From positions 411,001 through 475,000 of the forward strand of contig NZ_JNLE01000003.1 in the NCBI RefSeq assembly GCF_000702945.1: a stretch of 64,000 nt of DNA, in the 5' to 3' direction. Of the stretch, positions 25,129 through 35,543 are shown one piece after another. A program made the translations under genes and the position numbers. A model generated the notes under the pieces. The model had not been told where the DNA came from. It was given only the letters and a program-made list of their open reading frames with translations, and did not search any database. The DNA is from Clostridium sp. KNHs205. GTDB lineage: Bacteria > Bacillota > Clostridia > Lachnospirales > Lachnospiraceae. The first letter of the stretch is position 1. Every line of letters begins with the position of its first letter.

Positions 25129-26793
25129 ATGCCAAAATATTCAATTGGGGTAGATTTTGGTACTCTCTCCGGCAGAGCCTTGCTTGTAAATGTTGAAACA
25201 GGTGAGGAGCTGGCCGATGCCGTAAAGGATTATACTCATGCAGTTATGGATGAATGTCTGCCAAGCGGAAAGAAGCTCGCTCCCGACTGGGCTTTGGAGC
25301 ATCCCGCTGATTATCTGGAGGTACTTAGCACAACTATTCCCGCAGTAATCAAAAAAGCTGGAATAGCTGCAGAGGATATTATCGGTGTAGGTATTGACTT
25401 TACCGCCTGCACAATGCTGCCGGTAAAAGCTGATGGAACACCTTTATGCTTTCTTGAGAAATATAAAGATGATCCACATGCCTACATTAAGCTCTGGAAG
25501 CACCATGCAGCTCAGGATAAGGCAAATAAGTTAAACCAGATTGCTGAGGAAACCAACCAGAGCTGGCTGGCCCGCTATGGCGGAAAGATATCTTCTGAAT
25601 GGATGTTCCCTAAGATCTGGCAGACACTTGAGGAAGCACCCGAAATCTATGAGGAAGCTGATTTCTTTATAGAAGCTGCGGACTGGGTAATCTGGCAGTT
25701 AACAGGTATACAGACAAGAAACTCCTGTACTGCAGGTTACAAGGCAATGTGGCATAAGAAAGAAGGCTACCCTGATAAATCCTTCTTCAAACAGTTAGAT
25801 CCCCGTCTGGAAAATGTTGTAGAGGACAAATTAAACTGTGAAATAGTTCCTTTAGGAGCCAAAGCTGGTGAGATTACAGAACACTCTGCTGCCTTTACAG
25901 GTTTAGTACCCGGTACGGCAGTTGCAGTTGCAAATGTGGATGCTCACGTTACAGTACCTGCAGTTAAAATAGACGGTCCCGGAAAAATGCTTGCAATTAT
26001 GGGAACCTCAACCTGCCATATTCTCTTAGGTGAGAAAGAGTCCACTGTTCCCGGAATGTGCGGCGTTGTTGAAGACGGAGTTTGCCCCGGATATTTCGGT
26101 TATGAAGCCGGACAGTCCTGTGTAGGTGACCATTTCGCCTGGTTTGTAGAGAACTGTGTAAGCGCAGAATACTACGAAGCTGCTGAAGCAGAAGGTTTGA
26201 ACATACATCAGTATCTAACCAAAAAAGCCAGCGCCTTAAAACCCGGAGAAAGCGGTTTATTAGCCCTTGACTGGTGGAATGGTAACCGTTCTGTATTAGT
26301 TGATGTGGATTTAACAGGACTTATTCTAGGTATGACCTTACAGACAAAGCCAGAGGAAATGTATCGTGCTCTAATCGAAGCAACCGCTTATGGTACTCGT
26401 AAGATCATTGAGACCTTCCAAAATAACGGCGTTCCCGTTGAAGAATTCTATGCCTCCGGCGGTATCTCCTTAAAGAACCCTATGGCTATGCAGATATATT
26501 CAGACGTTATTAAGCTGCCGGTTAAGATCGGCGGTACCACCCAGGGTCCTGCTCTTGGAAGTGCTATTTTTGGTACTGTAGCAGCGGGTTCTGCAAAAGG
26601 TGGATACGATGATGTATTTAAGGCAGGCAGTATCATGGGTAAATTAAAAGATACCATTTATACTCCTATCTCCGAAAATGCAGCCATCTACGATAAGCTT
26701 TATGCAGAATATACCCTTCTTCATGATTATTTTGGCCGTGGAGCCAATGATGTTATGAAAAGGCTTAAACAGTTGAAAAAGGAACAGGCTTAA
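25129..26793 (+). CDS. araB: Ribulokinase
   Basis: A 554-aa FGGY-family sugar kinase that phosphorylates L-ribulose to L-ribulose 5-phosphate, the second step of arabinose catabolism. Visible are the N-terminal phosphate-binding loop [14 protein letters not shown], the block [14 protein letters not shown], and the C-terminal ATP site [14 protein letters not shown] and [13 protein letters not shown]. The length is typical of AraB. AAGGAGGT lies before the ATG. AraR sites lie directly upstream. Confidence 0.96.
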   Translation: MPKYSIGVDFGTLSGRALLVNVETGEELADAVKDYTHAVMDECLPSGKKLAPDWALEHPADYLEVLSTTIPAVIKKAGIAAEDIIGVGIDFTACTMLPVKADGTPLCFLEKYKDDPHAYIKLWKHHAAQDKANKLNQIAEETNQSWLARYGGKISSEWMFPKIWQTLEEAPEIYEEADFFIEAADWVIWQLTGIQTRNSCTAGYKAMWHKKEGYPDKSFFKQLDPRLENVVEDKLNCEIVPLGAKAGEITEHSAAFTGLVPGTAVAVANVDAHVTVPAVKIDGPGKMLAIMGTSTCHILLGEKESTVPGMCGVVEDGVCPGYFGYEAGQSCVGDHFAWFVENCVSAEYYEAAEAEGLNIHQYLTKKASALKPGESGLLALDWWNGNRSVLVDVDLTGLILGMTLQTKPEEMYRALIEATAYGTRKIIETFQNNGVPVEEFYASGGISLKNPMAMQIYSDVIKLPVKIGGTTQGPALGSAIFGTVAAGSAKGGYDDVFKAGSIMGKLKDTIYTPISENAAIYDKLYAEYTLLHDYFGRGANDVMKRLKQLKKEQA

Positions 26794-27281
26794 CTATACA
26801 GCATTATATATAACAAAATTTATTAACTTAAAACCGTAATCAATCATAATCAATCACAAAGCATTTACATGATAATACTTAATTAAACTTAAATTTTTTG
26901 TTAAGCACTTGATTAATTTCTGCTGCGGCTGTAAAAAATCAATTCACAGCTGCAGCTATCCAAAGATATTTCAATATTAGTCAGAAGAATGCTGTATAAA
27001 CTAACTATGTAACTCCTGCTGATAAGAAGTTCATCCAAGAATACTGCTTACATCCGATTACATAGGTTAGAGCAGTTAAGCTGTTTCATACTGCTACTTT
27101 ACAAATGCATAACTTTTAAGAAGCAGCTCAAAGTTAATGCAATCACCTGAAATATATTACATGCAATAGTTCATCCAATCACAGAAAACAGATTGCACGT
27201 AATAATTTCGTCCAGATACACAAACTATTTTATATGCAATAGAACTATCCAATCACGCAAAATAATTAAGGAGGACTTATT
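26794..27281. other. araB-araA gap with stem-loops and repeated TTCATCCAA
   Basis: A 488-base AT-rich gap inside the ara gene set. Four motifs of the form TTCATCCAA(TCAC) occur at about 27029, 27170, 27208 (TTCGTCCAGATAC) and 27246 (ACTATCCAATCAC). Two of them follow TGCAATAG. Stem-loops include CTATGTAA with TTACATAG (about 27005-27065) and AGCAGT with ACTGCT (about 27072-27096). There is no coding sequence. Its role is unknown; it could hold a separate araA promoter or mRNA processing sites. Confidence 0.4.
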
Positions 27282-28757
27282 ATGTCATTAAAACAATATG
27301 AATTCTGGTTTATAACAGGCTCCCAGCATTTATATGGACCTGAGACACTGAAACAGGTAGCAGAGCACTCAAAGGTTATTGCAGATACCTTAAACCAGTC
27401 ATCTGTTATTCCCTGCTCCGTTGTATTCAAGCCTATTGTAAAAACACCTGATGAAATTACAGCACTGGTTAAAGAAGCTAACTATGCAGACAACTGCCTT
27501 GGTATTATCACCTGGATGCATACCTTCTCTCCATCCAAAATGTGGATCAATGGCTTGACCCGTTTGGAGAAGCCTTATCTGCACCTTCATACACAGTTCA
27601 ACCGTACAATACCTAACGAAGGAATTGATATGGATTTCATGAATTTAAATCAATCAGCTCATGGTGACAGAGAGCATGGCTTCATTGGTACCAGATTACG
27701 TATGGCAAGAAAAGTTATCGCCGGCTACTGGGAGGATGAAGATGTACAGGAGCGTATCGGAAGCTGGATGAGATCAGCGGTAGGTGTAGCTGTAAGTAAA
27801 GGCTTAAAAGTTATCCGTTTCGGCGATAACATGCGTCAGGTAGCCGTTACAGAAGGCGATAAAGTTGAAGCTCAGATTAAACTTGGCTGGCAGGTTAATA
27901 CAACTGCTGTAGGTGATTTAGTAGCTGAGATCAATAACGTTACAGAAGCCCAGATTGATGCAGTAATGAAAGAGTATGAAGAGAAATATGAATTCAATAC
28001 AGACAATATTGCCTCCGTTCGTTACCAGGCAAAGGTAGAAGTTGCTCTCATGAAGATGATTACAGAAGGCGGTTACGGTGCCTTTACCAACACCTTTGAA
28101 GATCTTCACGGAATGGAGCAGCTTCCCGGACTTGCAAGCCAGAGAGTAATGGAAGCTGGTTATGGCTACGGCGGTGAAGGTGATTGGAAAGTATCTGCTC
28201 TTACTCATATATTAAAACGTATGGCAGAAGGTCTTCCCGGCGGAACTGCTTTCATGGAGGATTATACTTATGATCTCACAAAAGGTAATGAATTATCTTT
28301 AGGAGCACATATGCTTGAAGTGTGCCCTACTCTTGCAGCCGGAAAACCTAAGATTGAAGTACATCCCCTTGGAATCGGCGGTAAAGCTGATCCTGCGAGA
28401 CTGGTATTTGAAGGCCATGAAGGAAAAGCAATTGTTGTATCTTTAGTCGATATGGGCGGACGTCTTCGCCTTATCGTCCAGGATGTGGTTGCTGTTAAAC
28501 CTATTTATGATATGCCTAATCTTCCTGTAGCACGTGTTATGTGGAAAGCTATGCCGGATCTTAAAACAGGTGCCGAGTGCTGGATACTTGCTGGCGGCGC
28601 ACACCATACTGTATTCTCCTATAGCATAACTGCTGAGCAGATGCAGGACTGGGCAGAAATGATGGATATTGAATATGTTCATATTTCTGAAAGCACTACA
28701 GTAGAAAACTTAAAACAACAGTTATTCTTACAGGATATTGCCTGGAAATTAAAATAA
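27282..28757 (+). CDS. araA: L-arabinose isomerase
   Basis: A 491-aa enzyme converting L-arabinose to L-ribulose with Mn2+. The N-terminus [16 protein letters not shown] and the block [14 protein letters not shown] ([14 protein letters not shown]) are diagnostic. The metal ligands fall in the conserved [13 protein letters not shown] region ([20 protein letters not shown]) and [17 protein letters not shown] lies before the ATG. It is followed after 20 bases by araD. The gap before it is unusually long for an operon. Confidence 0.97.
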   Translation: MSLKQYEFWFITGSQHLYGPETLKQVAEHSKVIADTLNQSSVIPCSVVFKPIVKTPDEITALVKEANYADNCLGIITWMHTFSPSKMWINGLTRLEKPYLHLHTQFNRTIPNEGIDMDFMNLNQSAHGDREHGFIGTRLRMARKVIAGYWEDEDVQERIGSWMRSAVGVAVSKGLKVIRFGDNMRQVAVTEGDKVEAQIKLGWQVNTTAVGDLVAEINNVTEAQIDAVMKEYEEKYEFNTDNIASVRYQAKVEVALMKMITEGGYGAFTNTFEDLHGMEQLPGLASQRVMEAGYGYGGEGDWKVSALTHILKRMAEGLPGGTAFMEDYTYDLTKGNELSLGAHMLEVCPTLAAGKPKIEVHPLGIGGKADPARLVFEGHEGKAIVVSLVDMGGRLRLIVQDVVAVKPIYDMPNLPVARVMWKAMPDLKTGAECWILAGGAHHTVFSYSITAEQMQDWAEMMDIEYVHISESTTVENLKQQLFLQDIAWKLK

Positions 28758-28777
28758 TAAGGAAGAGGAATAAGCCT

Positions 28778-29476
28778 ATGTTAGAAGTATTGAAGAAAGA
28801 GGTATATGAAGCAAATATGCTTCTGCCTAAACATAATCTTGTAACCTTTACCTGGGGTAATGTATCTGCCTTTGATAAAGAAAGCGGTCTTATGGTTATC
28901 AAACCCTCCGGTGTTGAATACGACGTAATGACCCCTGAGGATATGGTAGTAGTCGATCTGAGCGGTAAAACTGTGGAAGGTAAATTAAATCCCTCCTCCG
29001 ACACCGCAACTCATATAGAACTTTACAAGGCCTTTCCCGGTCTTGGCGGAATCGTCCATACTCATTCCCGATGGGCAACTATTTTTGCACAATCAGGAAT
29101 AGGAGTACCGGCTTTTGGTACCACACACGCCGATTATTTTTATGGAGAGATTCCCTGCACCAGAAAAATGACTCCGGAAGAAATAGCTGCTGCCTATGAG
29201 AAAGAAACCGGTACAGTTATTATTGAGTGTTTCAGGGAAAGAGGAATTGACCCATTAGCTGTACCGGGAGTTGTAGTATACAGTCATGGTCCCTTTACCT
29301 GGGGAACATCTGCAAAAAACGCCGTTCACAATGCTGTAGTATTGGAAGAGGTTGCTTTTATGGCTTGGCATAATCTGTCTTTGTCAGAAGGAAAGCTTCC
29401 CTCCATTCAACAGGAACTCTTGGATAAACACTATCTCAGAAAACATGGCGCTAATGCATATTATGGTCAAAAATAA
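28778..29476 (+). CDS. araD: L-ribulose-5-phosphate 4-epimerase
   Basis: A 232-aa class II aldolase-family zinc enzyme that converts L-ribulose 5-phosphate to D-xylulose 5-phosphate, feeding the pentose phosphate pathway. Conserved blocks are [36 protein letters not shown] and the zinc histidines in [16 protein letters not shown], with a third His in [21 protein letters not shown] lies upstream. It is the last gene of the ara set, followed by a terminator. No arabinose transporter is present in the window. Confidence 0.97.
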   Translation: MLEVLKKEVYEANMLLPKHNLVTFTWGNVSAFDKESGLMVIKPSGVEYDVMTPEDMVVVDLSGKTVEGKLNPSSDTATHIELYKAFPGLGGIVHTHSRWATIFAQSGIGVPAFGTTHADYFYGEIPCTRKMTPEEIAAAYEKETGTVIIECFRERGIDPLAVPGVVVYSHGPFTWGTSAKNAVHNAVVLEEVAFMAWHNLSLSEGKLPSIQQELLDKHYLRKHGANAYYGQK

Positions 29477-29583
29477 TCCTGTATACTGATTTTTAGCTGA
29501 GTTTCGATTTTAAGCTTCTAAGCATCAAAGTTTTATTTATATAACATTTGGATATACGTTTAATAATATAAAAAATTTAACAG

Positions 29584-29635
29584 AAAACCCTCTTACTTTT
29601 CCTTGCTGAATATCAGGCTAAGTAAGGGGGTTTTT
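29584..29635 (+). terminator. ara operon terminator
   Basis: AAAACCCTCTTACTT pairs with AAGTAAGGGGGTTTT (one G-T pair), followed by a T run. Confidence 0.85.
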
Positions 29636-29818
29636 CGTTAAAAGTATTCTTATTGGTAATCTTTTATCTATTTCTGCTGGAAAGTTAATCTTTATTTCAT
29701 TAATTTTTTCTTAACATCCCTTTAATGCTTGCTACAACCTGTGAAATAATCTATAATATATAAATATAATAAAAAATTTTATATAAATACATAATTTCGA
29801 TACAATTCGATCTGAAAA

Positions 29819-30170
29819 CATTTAACGAACATAATACGAAACATTTAGCGAACATAAAACGAAACATTTAACGAACATAAAACGAAATATTTAAGAAACA
29901 TAAAACAAAATATTTAAGAAACATAAAACAAAATATTTAAGAAACATAAAACGAAATATTTAACGAAACATAAAATAAAATATTTAATGAAACATAAAAC
30001 AAAATATTTAACGAAACATAAAACAATATATTTAACGAAACATAAAACAATATATTTAACAAAACATAAAACGAAATGTTTAACGAAACATAAAACAAAA
30101 TATTTAACAAAACATAAACGAAATATTTAATGAAACATAAAACAAAATATATAACGAACGATAAAATAGA
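29819..30170. repeat. AT-rich minisatellite, about 15 units of 23-24 bp
   Basis: Tandem units of the type [C/T]ATTTAACGAA[A]CATAAAACGAAA run without spacers from 29819 to 30170. The first six units are 23 bp. Most later ones are 24 bp because of one extra A. Substitutions are mostly C/T or G/A at fixed positions. The array is rich in stops in all frames and is not coding. It lies upstream of dacF. Confidence 0.9.
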
Positions 30171-30298
30171 TAAAAATCATATAATTAGTCTAAGCTATAT
30201 AAAAGTATTATCACTTATTTTATAGCTTAATGAAGTAGTGCCTAAATAAATACTGAAAAAAATCCCATACTATAAATATTGCCCTATAAGGAGTTGTC

Positions 30299-31819
30299 AT
30301 GAGAAAATCACTCTTTCTTATATGTGCTTTGTGCGCATTAATATTAAACACAACCGTTTACAATGTACATGCTCTGGCTGCATCCGATATAACCCCCAGT
30401 ACAGCAGCAACTGATGAATCACTGGATAATAACAGCGAAAATAGTACTAATGATGATAAATCTGCCAATAATAAAAAAACAACTGAAAATGAAGCTTTAA
30501 ACATAGGTGATATGCCAAATGTTGCTTCTGAAGCCGCAATTGTAATGGAAGCTTCCACCGGAACAATTCTATATGCCAAGAACATACATGAAAAACATTA
30601 TCCTGCCAGTATTACCAAAGTCCTGACCACCTTAGTAGCTTTGGAAAACTCAACTCCCGGAGAAATTGTAACCTTTTCTAAGAATGCTATATACGATGTT
30701 GATCTGGACAGCAGCCGGATCGGTATCGATGTAGGTGAAAAACTAACCATGGAGCAGAGCCTCTATGCCGTGATGCTGGAATCAGCAAATGAAGTATCCT
30801 ATGCTGTAGCGGAACATGTAGCCGGCAGTGTATCTGCTTTCTCAGAAATGATGAATAAAAAAGCTGCCAGTTTAGGCTGCGTTGATTCTAACTTTATCAA
30901 CCCCCATGGGTTGCCCGATGAAAATCATTATACAAGTGCCTACGATATGGCTCTTATATCAAGAGCTGCCATTAATAATGAGGCTTTTCGTAAAATTACC
31001 GGTACAAAGACCTATACCATTCCACCAACTAATATTCAAAAGGAATCCAGGTATCTTGCCAACCATCACGGTATGATAAAAGGAAGCTATTCATTTGAAG
31101 GTACTCTCGGCGGTAAAACCGGTTATACCTCAAAGGCCAAATATACCCTTGTTACCTTTGCAGAACGTGACGGAATGACTTTAATCAGTGTTATTATGTA
31201 TTGTGATTCCATTCCCAATGAATATGGTGATACGGAGGCATTGCTTAATTATGGTTTTGAGAATTATACAAAACACAATGTTGTAAACGAAGTGTCTTCT
31301 GATAAGACCGGCAATACAGAATTATTTACCCAATACGCACCCTTATTCAGCAGAACAACTTCTCCGTTAAAGTTAAGCAGTGCCGGCAGTGTTATTTTAC
31401 CAAAGGGAGTTAAATTTGATGAAGCTGAAAGTACAATCTCATATTCACCCCTGGACAAACTTAGAGAAGGTGACAACAATATCGGGACAATGCGTTTTAC
31501 TTATGATAATACTTATGTGGGGTCTGCAGATATCGTATATTCCACCACTTCTACCAATTATGTATTAAATAACAACTTCATTCCGGAAACTCCAAAAACA
31601 ATAGTAACCAAAGGGGTCTCAATGCCCCAGGAGACTCAGGATGATAATGGAAGGCTTCGTATTATCATTATTGCTATAATAATTATTGTAATCCTTGTAT
31701 CCGTAACCTTGTATCTTTTCTTTGTGGAATTACCTTATAGAAAGAGAAAGAATGCTTATAATGCAAAAAGAAAAAAGAGTAAACGTTATTACTCAAAAAA
31801 TGATTATCTTGACCTTTAA
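30299..31819 (+). CDS. D-alanyl-D-alanine carboxypeptidase (peptidase S11)
   Basis: A 506-aa penicillin-binding-protein-like enzyme that trims the terminal D-Ala of peptidoglycan stem peptides. It has a signal peptide (1-26), a low-complexity Ser/Asn/Thr linker (30-65), and a catalytic domain with SITK (nucleophile S104, K107), SAN (162-164) and KTG (273-275). It then has a beta-rich C-terminal domain, a membrane anchor at about 454-477 and a strongly basic cytoplasmic tail. DacF/PBP5 proteins usually end in an amphipathic helix, so a full C-terminal membrane helix with a 30-residue basic tail is less usual. AAGGAG precedes the ATG. Confidence 0.93.
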   Translation: MRKSLFLICALCALILNTTVYNVHALAASDITPSTAATDESLDNNSENSTNDDKSANNKKTTENEALNIGDMPNVASEAAIVMEASTGTILYAKNIHEKHYPASITKVLTTLVALENSTPGEIVTFSKNAIYDVDLDSSRIGIDVGEKLTMEQSLYAVMLESANEVSYAVAEHVAGSVSAFSEMMNKKAASLGCVDSNFINPHGLPDENHYTSAYDMALISRAAINNEAFRKITGTKTYTIPPTNIQKESRYLANHHGMIKGSYSFEGTLGGKTGYTSKAKYTLVTFAERDGMTLISVIMYCDSIPNEYGDTEALLNYGFENYTKHNVVNEVSSDKTGNTELFTQYAPLFSRTTSPLKLSSAGSVILPKGVKFDEAESTISYSPLDKLREGDNNIGTMRFTYDNTYVGSADIVYSTTSTNYVLNNNFIPETPKTIVTKGVSMPQETQDDNGRLRIIIIAIIIIVILVSVTLYLFFVELPYRKRKNAYNAKRKKSKRYYSKNDYLDL

Positions 31820-32030
31820 GGATACCAAATAAAGGTATATGACAGGTTGTAATATGATTGATTAATCTAAAGAAGATTTAAATAATTTACTATTACCCAA
31901 GAATATCTTAGTAGTAGTATGTATTATTGATGAACAGACTAATAAATCATACAAGCTAAATTAATTAAAAAGCGCTTTCATAAATGTGAGAATCTATTTT
32001 TTATACAACTTAACTATATAACAAAGAAAA

Positions 32031-32062
32031 AAGGGCTGTTGTAGCAATCTACAACAACCCTT
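32031..32062 (-). terminator. Terminator after tRNA-Arg
   Basis: AAGGGCTGTTGTAG (32031-32044) pairs with CTACAACAACCCTT (32049-32062), one mismatch, loop CAAT. On the minus strand it runs into a T tract. Confidence 0.85.
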
Positions 32063-32066
32063 TTAA

Positions 32067-32142
<76 letters not shown>

Positions 32143-32190
32143 TGCTTTATTTAAAGCCCTGCTATCTTATGATAAAATAACAGCAAAAAT

Positions 32191-32219
32191 ATTCTACTAT
32201 TTTAAGAACAAATAGTCAA
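32191..32219 (-). promoter_or_regulatory. tRNA-Arg promoter (TTGACT-17-TAGAAT)
   Basis: Minus-strand -35 TTGACT (32214-32219) and -10 TAGAAT (32191-32196), 17 bp apart, about 50 bases upstream of the tRNA. Confidence 0.7.
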
Positions 32220-32256
32220 CCCCAAACGTCAATATTTTTGACTGGTATAACTATTG

Positions 32257-33147
32257 TTATACATTACTGCCCAGAAAGTCGACATATCCCTGAAGCCAGA
32301 TATTTCCTTTAAATCTTCTGCCTACCAAAGGTTCTCCGTATAAATCACTTTTGTTTATAATTACCTGAAAGATAACATCGTTACAAGAGATACTCAGATT
32401 ATACATCTCTTCCTCTGTAATTTCATTTTTAAGGACATCCAAATCAATTATAGTACCTAATATAGTATAATTGTCAGATTCAGAGCCATAAGGCGTAAAA
32501 GAGGTCTCAACGATTGTATAGATATCTTCAACCTTAGCACGTCTTGAAATCATGGCATACATATCGATATCATCAATAGTCAGACTATCAATAGCCTCCT
32601 GGTTGCCTTTCTTCGCTTCTGAAATCAACTGTCTTCTATATTGAACTTCTGCAGTATTGCTCTTTGCCAGCTTCTCATCTCTTTCTAAGGGGAGAAGAAT
32701 CTTTCCTGATACAGATAATGCAGATAGATATATGGAAAAAGGCCTGTCAAACTGCTTCTTATCTTTGGACTCGTTCAGATAATCAACTACATTCTGCAAA
32801 TAAAAGATCAGGGAGACACCTAACCTGACATCATCGCTCATACCTGTATAAGCATCAGTGTCTACTCTTTTTATAATAGATACATCTTCTTTGGTACTGA
32901 TGTAGCTTCCTTTAATATAGGGAAAATAATGTTCCATGTAAAACTTACCCTGGCTGTCATACTCTCCTCTGACTGTAACGCCAATCTGCTTACTGAATAA
33001 TTTCGTTATCTCCGCAAAAATCCTGCCATCCTGCTGAGTATATATTCTCTTATCCGTAGGCTGCTCTGTAATCAGATTTACCAGACGTTCCAGATCTAAT
33101 CTATCTTTCATGTTTGTAAAACCGATTGCTCTTAAAAAACTATGCAT
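32257..33147 (-). CDS. DUF3881 family protein
   Basis: A 296-aa soluble protein starting MHSFLRAIGFTNMKDR, the hallmark N-terminus of DUF3881, a family of unknown function that I know from Lachnospiraceae. There is no signal peptide, membrane segment or catalytic motif. The sequence alternates acidic and aromatic residues throughout. AAAGAGG precedes the ATG. It lies alone between tRNA-Arg and a repeat-filled gap, so context gives no function. Confidence 0.8.
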   Translation of the reverse strand: MHSFLRAIGFTNMKDRLDLERLVNLITEQPTDKRIYTQQDGRIFAEITKLFSKQIGVTVRGEYDSQGKFYMEHYFPYIKGSYISTKEDVSIIKRVDTDAYTGMSDDVRLGVSLIFYLQNVVDYLNESKDKKQFDRPFSIYLSALSVSGKILLPLERDEKLAKSNTAEVQYRRQLISEAKKGNQEAIDSLTIDDIDMYAMISRRAKVEDIYTIVETSFTPYGSESDNYTILGTIIDLDVLKNEITEEEMYNLSISCNDVIFQVIINKSDLYGEPLVGRRFKGNIWLQGYVDFLGSNV

Positions 33148-33199
33148 AATAACCTCTTTCCTGCATATACTGGTTAGCTAATTGTATATCGCATAAATC

Positions 33200-33600
33200 A
33201 GAAGTTGAAAGCAATTTCAACCTAATCCCTATGCACATCGCAAGCAGCTTGCGATACTGCTGTATAATCAAACTCACCAATTATTTCCTTATTCTCAGCA
33301 GTTTAATGTCCTAACCGTGCTTACACAAGGATTTAGGTCAGCAGGTGAACATATAACCCTTCTTTCACACTAGCTACCATTGCATGCCTTATCTGCTTGC
33401 AGATATAGGCACTGCCACAAATCAGGGTATGAATTATGTCTTTCAATAATTCACACTATTAACATTCGCGCCTTGGCGCGCACCAATCAGAAGTGGAAAT
33501 TATTTTTATGTTTCCACATAAACATACTCATACCTCAAGCCTCTTATAGTACTGCCAAAATAAGAAGTTTGAAATGTGTTTATTTCACACCAACTCCTGC
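33200..33600. repeat. Cluster of modular palindromic repeats, copy C
   Basis: Four stem-loops each follow a palindrome or a core. The stem-loops are GTTGAAA/TTTCAAC (33207-33224 area), TGAATTAT/ATAATTCA (33429-33453), GTGGAAA/TTTCCAC (33491-33516) and TGAAAT/ATTTCA (33570-33588). The palindromes are ATCGCAAGC-AGCTTGCGAT (33236-33255 area), ATCTGCTTGCAGAT (33391-33404) and CGCGCC-TTGGCGCG (33470-33482 area). The core ACTGCCACAAATCAG is at 33411-33425. The stems differ in sequence but keep pairing. Confidence 0.6.
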
Positions 33601-33721
33601 TTAATACAATCATTGGATTATCTTATTATATGGAGGTTAGCTTAGTTAACATACCCATAAAAATGAAAATCAATGAATATCTATTACTTATATCATATTT
33701 TGAATCTGATGACAAGTTAAA

Positions 33722-33945
33722 TTACTGTGTATTACTTATATTACTCTGCTTTACTTATATTACTGTGGATTACTTATAATACTCTGCTTTACGTACATTA
33801 CCCTTGATTACGTACATTACTATGGATTACTTACATTACTATGCTTTACTTATATTACTTACATTATTTATTACTCTGTATTACTTATATTACTCTGCTT
33901 TACTTATATTACTTTGTATTACTTATATTACTTTGTATTATAAGC
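33722..33945. repeat. 19-bp AT-rich minisatellite, about 10 units
   Basis: The unit TTACTTATATTACTCTGCT and variants (GTGGA, CTTGA, TTTGTA endings) are repeated head to tail from 33732 to 33937. One unit is disturbed at 33846-33880. There are no spacers, so it is not a CRISPR. Confidence 0.9.
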
Positions 33946-34069
33946 AGAACTTCTCTTTGCAGGAATCAGATTACAAGCTGATACCCTGTCAACCTATCAA
34001 TCAATATAACAGAAACACCTTATCAAACCGTCACTAATGTATAATGACAAATTGTATTATAATAGTATT

Positions 34070-35149
34070 TTACCCTATATAGTCATCTGTATCCATAGTA
34101 TCAACAATCATAGTTGACAAGTCTGTTTTAAGATCCTTCTCGATCCAATTAGCATAATTACGTCCATTGCTGTCCGTCAGCATACGCAATACCGGCCTTG
34201 TAGGGCATTTTGTGTTCTGTCTTAACACAATTCCAGTCTCTCCTTCATCCGTAACTACAACTGTGCCATTGGGATATGCAGCTATTAGCTCAATAAAACA
34301 ATGTACAACTTCAAAATCAAACTTAATACCGGCCTGACTAACGATATAGTCCAAAGCATGGTGCACCTTCAGCTTTGGTATCAGAAAACCATATACAAGG
34401 CTGTCAAAAGCATCACATACAGCTACAATCTTACTTCCTATTTTAATCTTGTCTCCCTTTTTATGAAAAGGAAATCCTGAACCATCAATTCTCTCATGGT
34501 GGCATAATATAATATCTTTCGATGCCACTGGAAGCCAGTTTTCTTTAATAACGGAAGAATAACCATATACAACATGCTTCATTAATTCTTTTTGCTCTTC
34601 TTTACTGCTCTTTAAATAGTTGTAATTCTGATAATCAATCTTGACTAAATTATATCCCATATCGTGGAGCAGGCTGCCAAGAGCAATCTGTCGTACTTTA
34701 TCTTTGCTTAGTTTCATTCGCAATGCAATCAAAACAGACATGGCACATACATTTAAAGAATGGGCATATGTACCTTCATTCTTTTTTCGTATACCTGATA
34801 TACTGTATAAAACGTGGGGTGAGTTAACGATATCACAGATTATATTTTCTGCAACATTTTTAATTTCTTCTAATTCACCATATCCCTGGTAAGTATAACG
34901 TTCTATAACATCTCGCACTATGTCCTGGCATTCATATTTAATTTTTTCTTCAATATTCTCTTCTTCGTTAACGCCTTGGGATAACTCATCTTCTATACAT
35001 ATATAACTATATCCTAATTCTTTCAGTTTCTTGGCATATTCTATCTTAACAGGGGCTCCTGCTGACATAATCACAATACCGCTGTCTGTTATGATATCCC
35101 TGGCTAGCAATTCATGTCCCTTGATTGTATCAAGTAACACCTTTCTCAT
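34070..35149 (-). CDS. HD-GYP domain protein (cyclic di-GMP phosphodiesterase-like)
   Basis: A 359-aa protein. The N-terminal 100 residues form a short regulatory segment without a REC domain. The HD-GYP domain spans about 125-300 with metal ligands H130, H162-D163, H192 and H217-H218, and the HHERIDGSGFP motif. Two signature positions differ from the classic family: HDxGK is HDMGY (Y166 for K), and GYP is GFP (225-227). The metal ligands remain, so hydrolysis of c-di-GMP or a related nucleotide is possible but not assured. GAGGT lies before the ATG. Confidence 0.85.
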   Translation of the reverse strand: MRKVLLDTIKGHELLARDIITDSGIVIMSAGAPVKIEYAKKLKELGYSYICIEDELSQGVNEEENIEEKIKYECQDIVRDVIERYTYQGYGELEEIKNVAENIICDIVNSPHVLYSISGIRKKNEGTYAHSLNVCAMSVLIALRMKLSKDKVRQIALGSLLHDMGYNLVKIDYQNYNYLKSSKEEQKELMKHVVYGYSSVIKENWLPVASKDIILCHHERIDGSGFPFHKKGDKIKIGSKIVAVCDAFDSLVYGFLIPKLKVHHALDYIVSQAGIKFDFEVVHCFIELIAAYPNGTVVVTDEGETGIVLRQNTKCPTRPVLRMLTDSNGRNYANWIEKDLKTDLSTMIVDTMDTDDYIG

Positions 35150-35291
35150 ATAGATACCTCATGTATATACAAAGGGTAATAATCCTTATCATTTGTATAC
35201 TATCAACGAAAATAATATTAGTTCCTACTTAATACAATATCGGATAAAAACGGCAATGTCAATATAGGTATAGAAAAATAGTTCCAAGGTA

Positions 35292-35309
35292 TTGTTAATA
35301 CCTTAACAA
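35292..35309. promoter_or_regulatory. Rex box 1 (distal)
   Basis: TTGTTAATACCTTAACAA is an exact match to the Rex consensus TTGTTAANNNNTTAACAA. It lies about 235 bases upstream of adhE and about 140 bases from the HD-GYP start. Confidence 0.75.
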
Positions 35310-35453
35310 TAATTTTATAAAATGACATTTTTTTTATACAATATGTTAAACTAGCAATTTCACATATTTTCCACTTGTGCATTATGTATGGTTTATGCAC
35401 TTTTTGCACAAAATCTTAGGTGCTATTTTATGCACCATATACAAAATATTAGT

Positions 35454-35482
35454 TTGACAAATTAATAACAATTTGATATATT
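35454..35482 (+). promoter_or_regulatory. adhE promoter (TTGACA-17-TATATT)
   Basis: Consensus -35 TTGACA (35454-35459) and -10 TATATT (35477-35482). The predicted start site is near 35490, just before Rex box 2. Confidence 0.7.
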
Positions 35483-35508
35483 AAATGTGTAATAAGCAGC
35501 GCAGTTAA

Positions 35509-35526
35509 TTGTTAAGAATTTAACAT
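35509..35526. promoter_or_regulatory. Rex box 2 (promoter-proximal)
   Basis: TTGTTAAGAATTTAACAT has one mismatch from the Rex consensus. It lies downstream of the adhE promoter where bound Rex would block transcription. Rex senses the NADH/NAD+ ratio. The rex gene is not in the window. Confidence 0.7.
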
Positions 35527-35543
35527 AAATAAGGAGGACTCCC

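Larger units (their letters stand above)
29477..30298. other. Long gap: terminator, 15-copy tandem repeat, leader of dacF
   Basis: 822 bases without a gene. They contain the ara terminator, an AT-rich region (29640-29818), the 23-24-bp tandem array and a 128-base leader before the D,D-carboxypeptidase with AAGGAG at its end. Confidence 0.7.
33148..34069. other. Repeat-filled 0.9-kb gap
   Basis: No gene is seen. The left half (33190-33610) holds alternating palindromes and stem-loops of the dispersed repeat family. The right half holds a 19-bp minisatellite (33722-33945). The plus-strand frames that cross it are repeat translations without ribosome binding sites. Confidence 0.7.
35150..35543. 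other. adhE upstream region
   Basis: 394 bases between the divergent HD-GYP and adhE genes. They hold two Rex boxes, the adhE promoter and a short hairpin GGTGC/GCACC at about 35418-35435. The 63-aa minus frame in it has no ribosome binding site and is rejected. Confidence 0.6.

Noticed and set aside
29819..30170. Possible CRISPR array
   Set aside because: The 23-24-bp units abut directly with no spacers, vary at fixed positions, and no cas genes are present. The arrays at 33722, 38310 and 49850 fail for the same reason.
33804..34037. 77-aa + frame rich in Tyr/Leu/Ile
   Set aside because: It mostly translates the 19-bp minisatellite and has no start signal.
35218..35409. 63-aa minus-strand frame upstream of adhE
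   Set aside because: It lies over a Rex box and AT-rich regulatory DNA, without a ribosome binding site.
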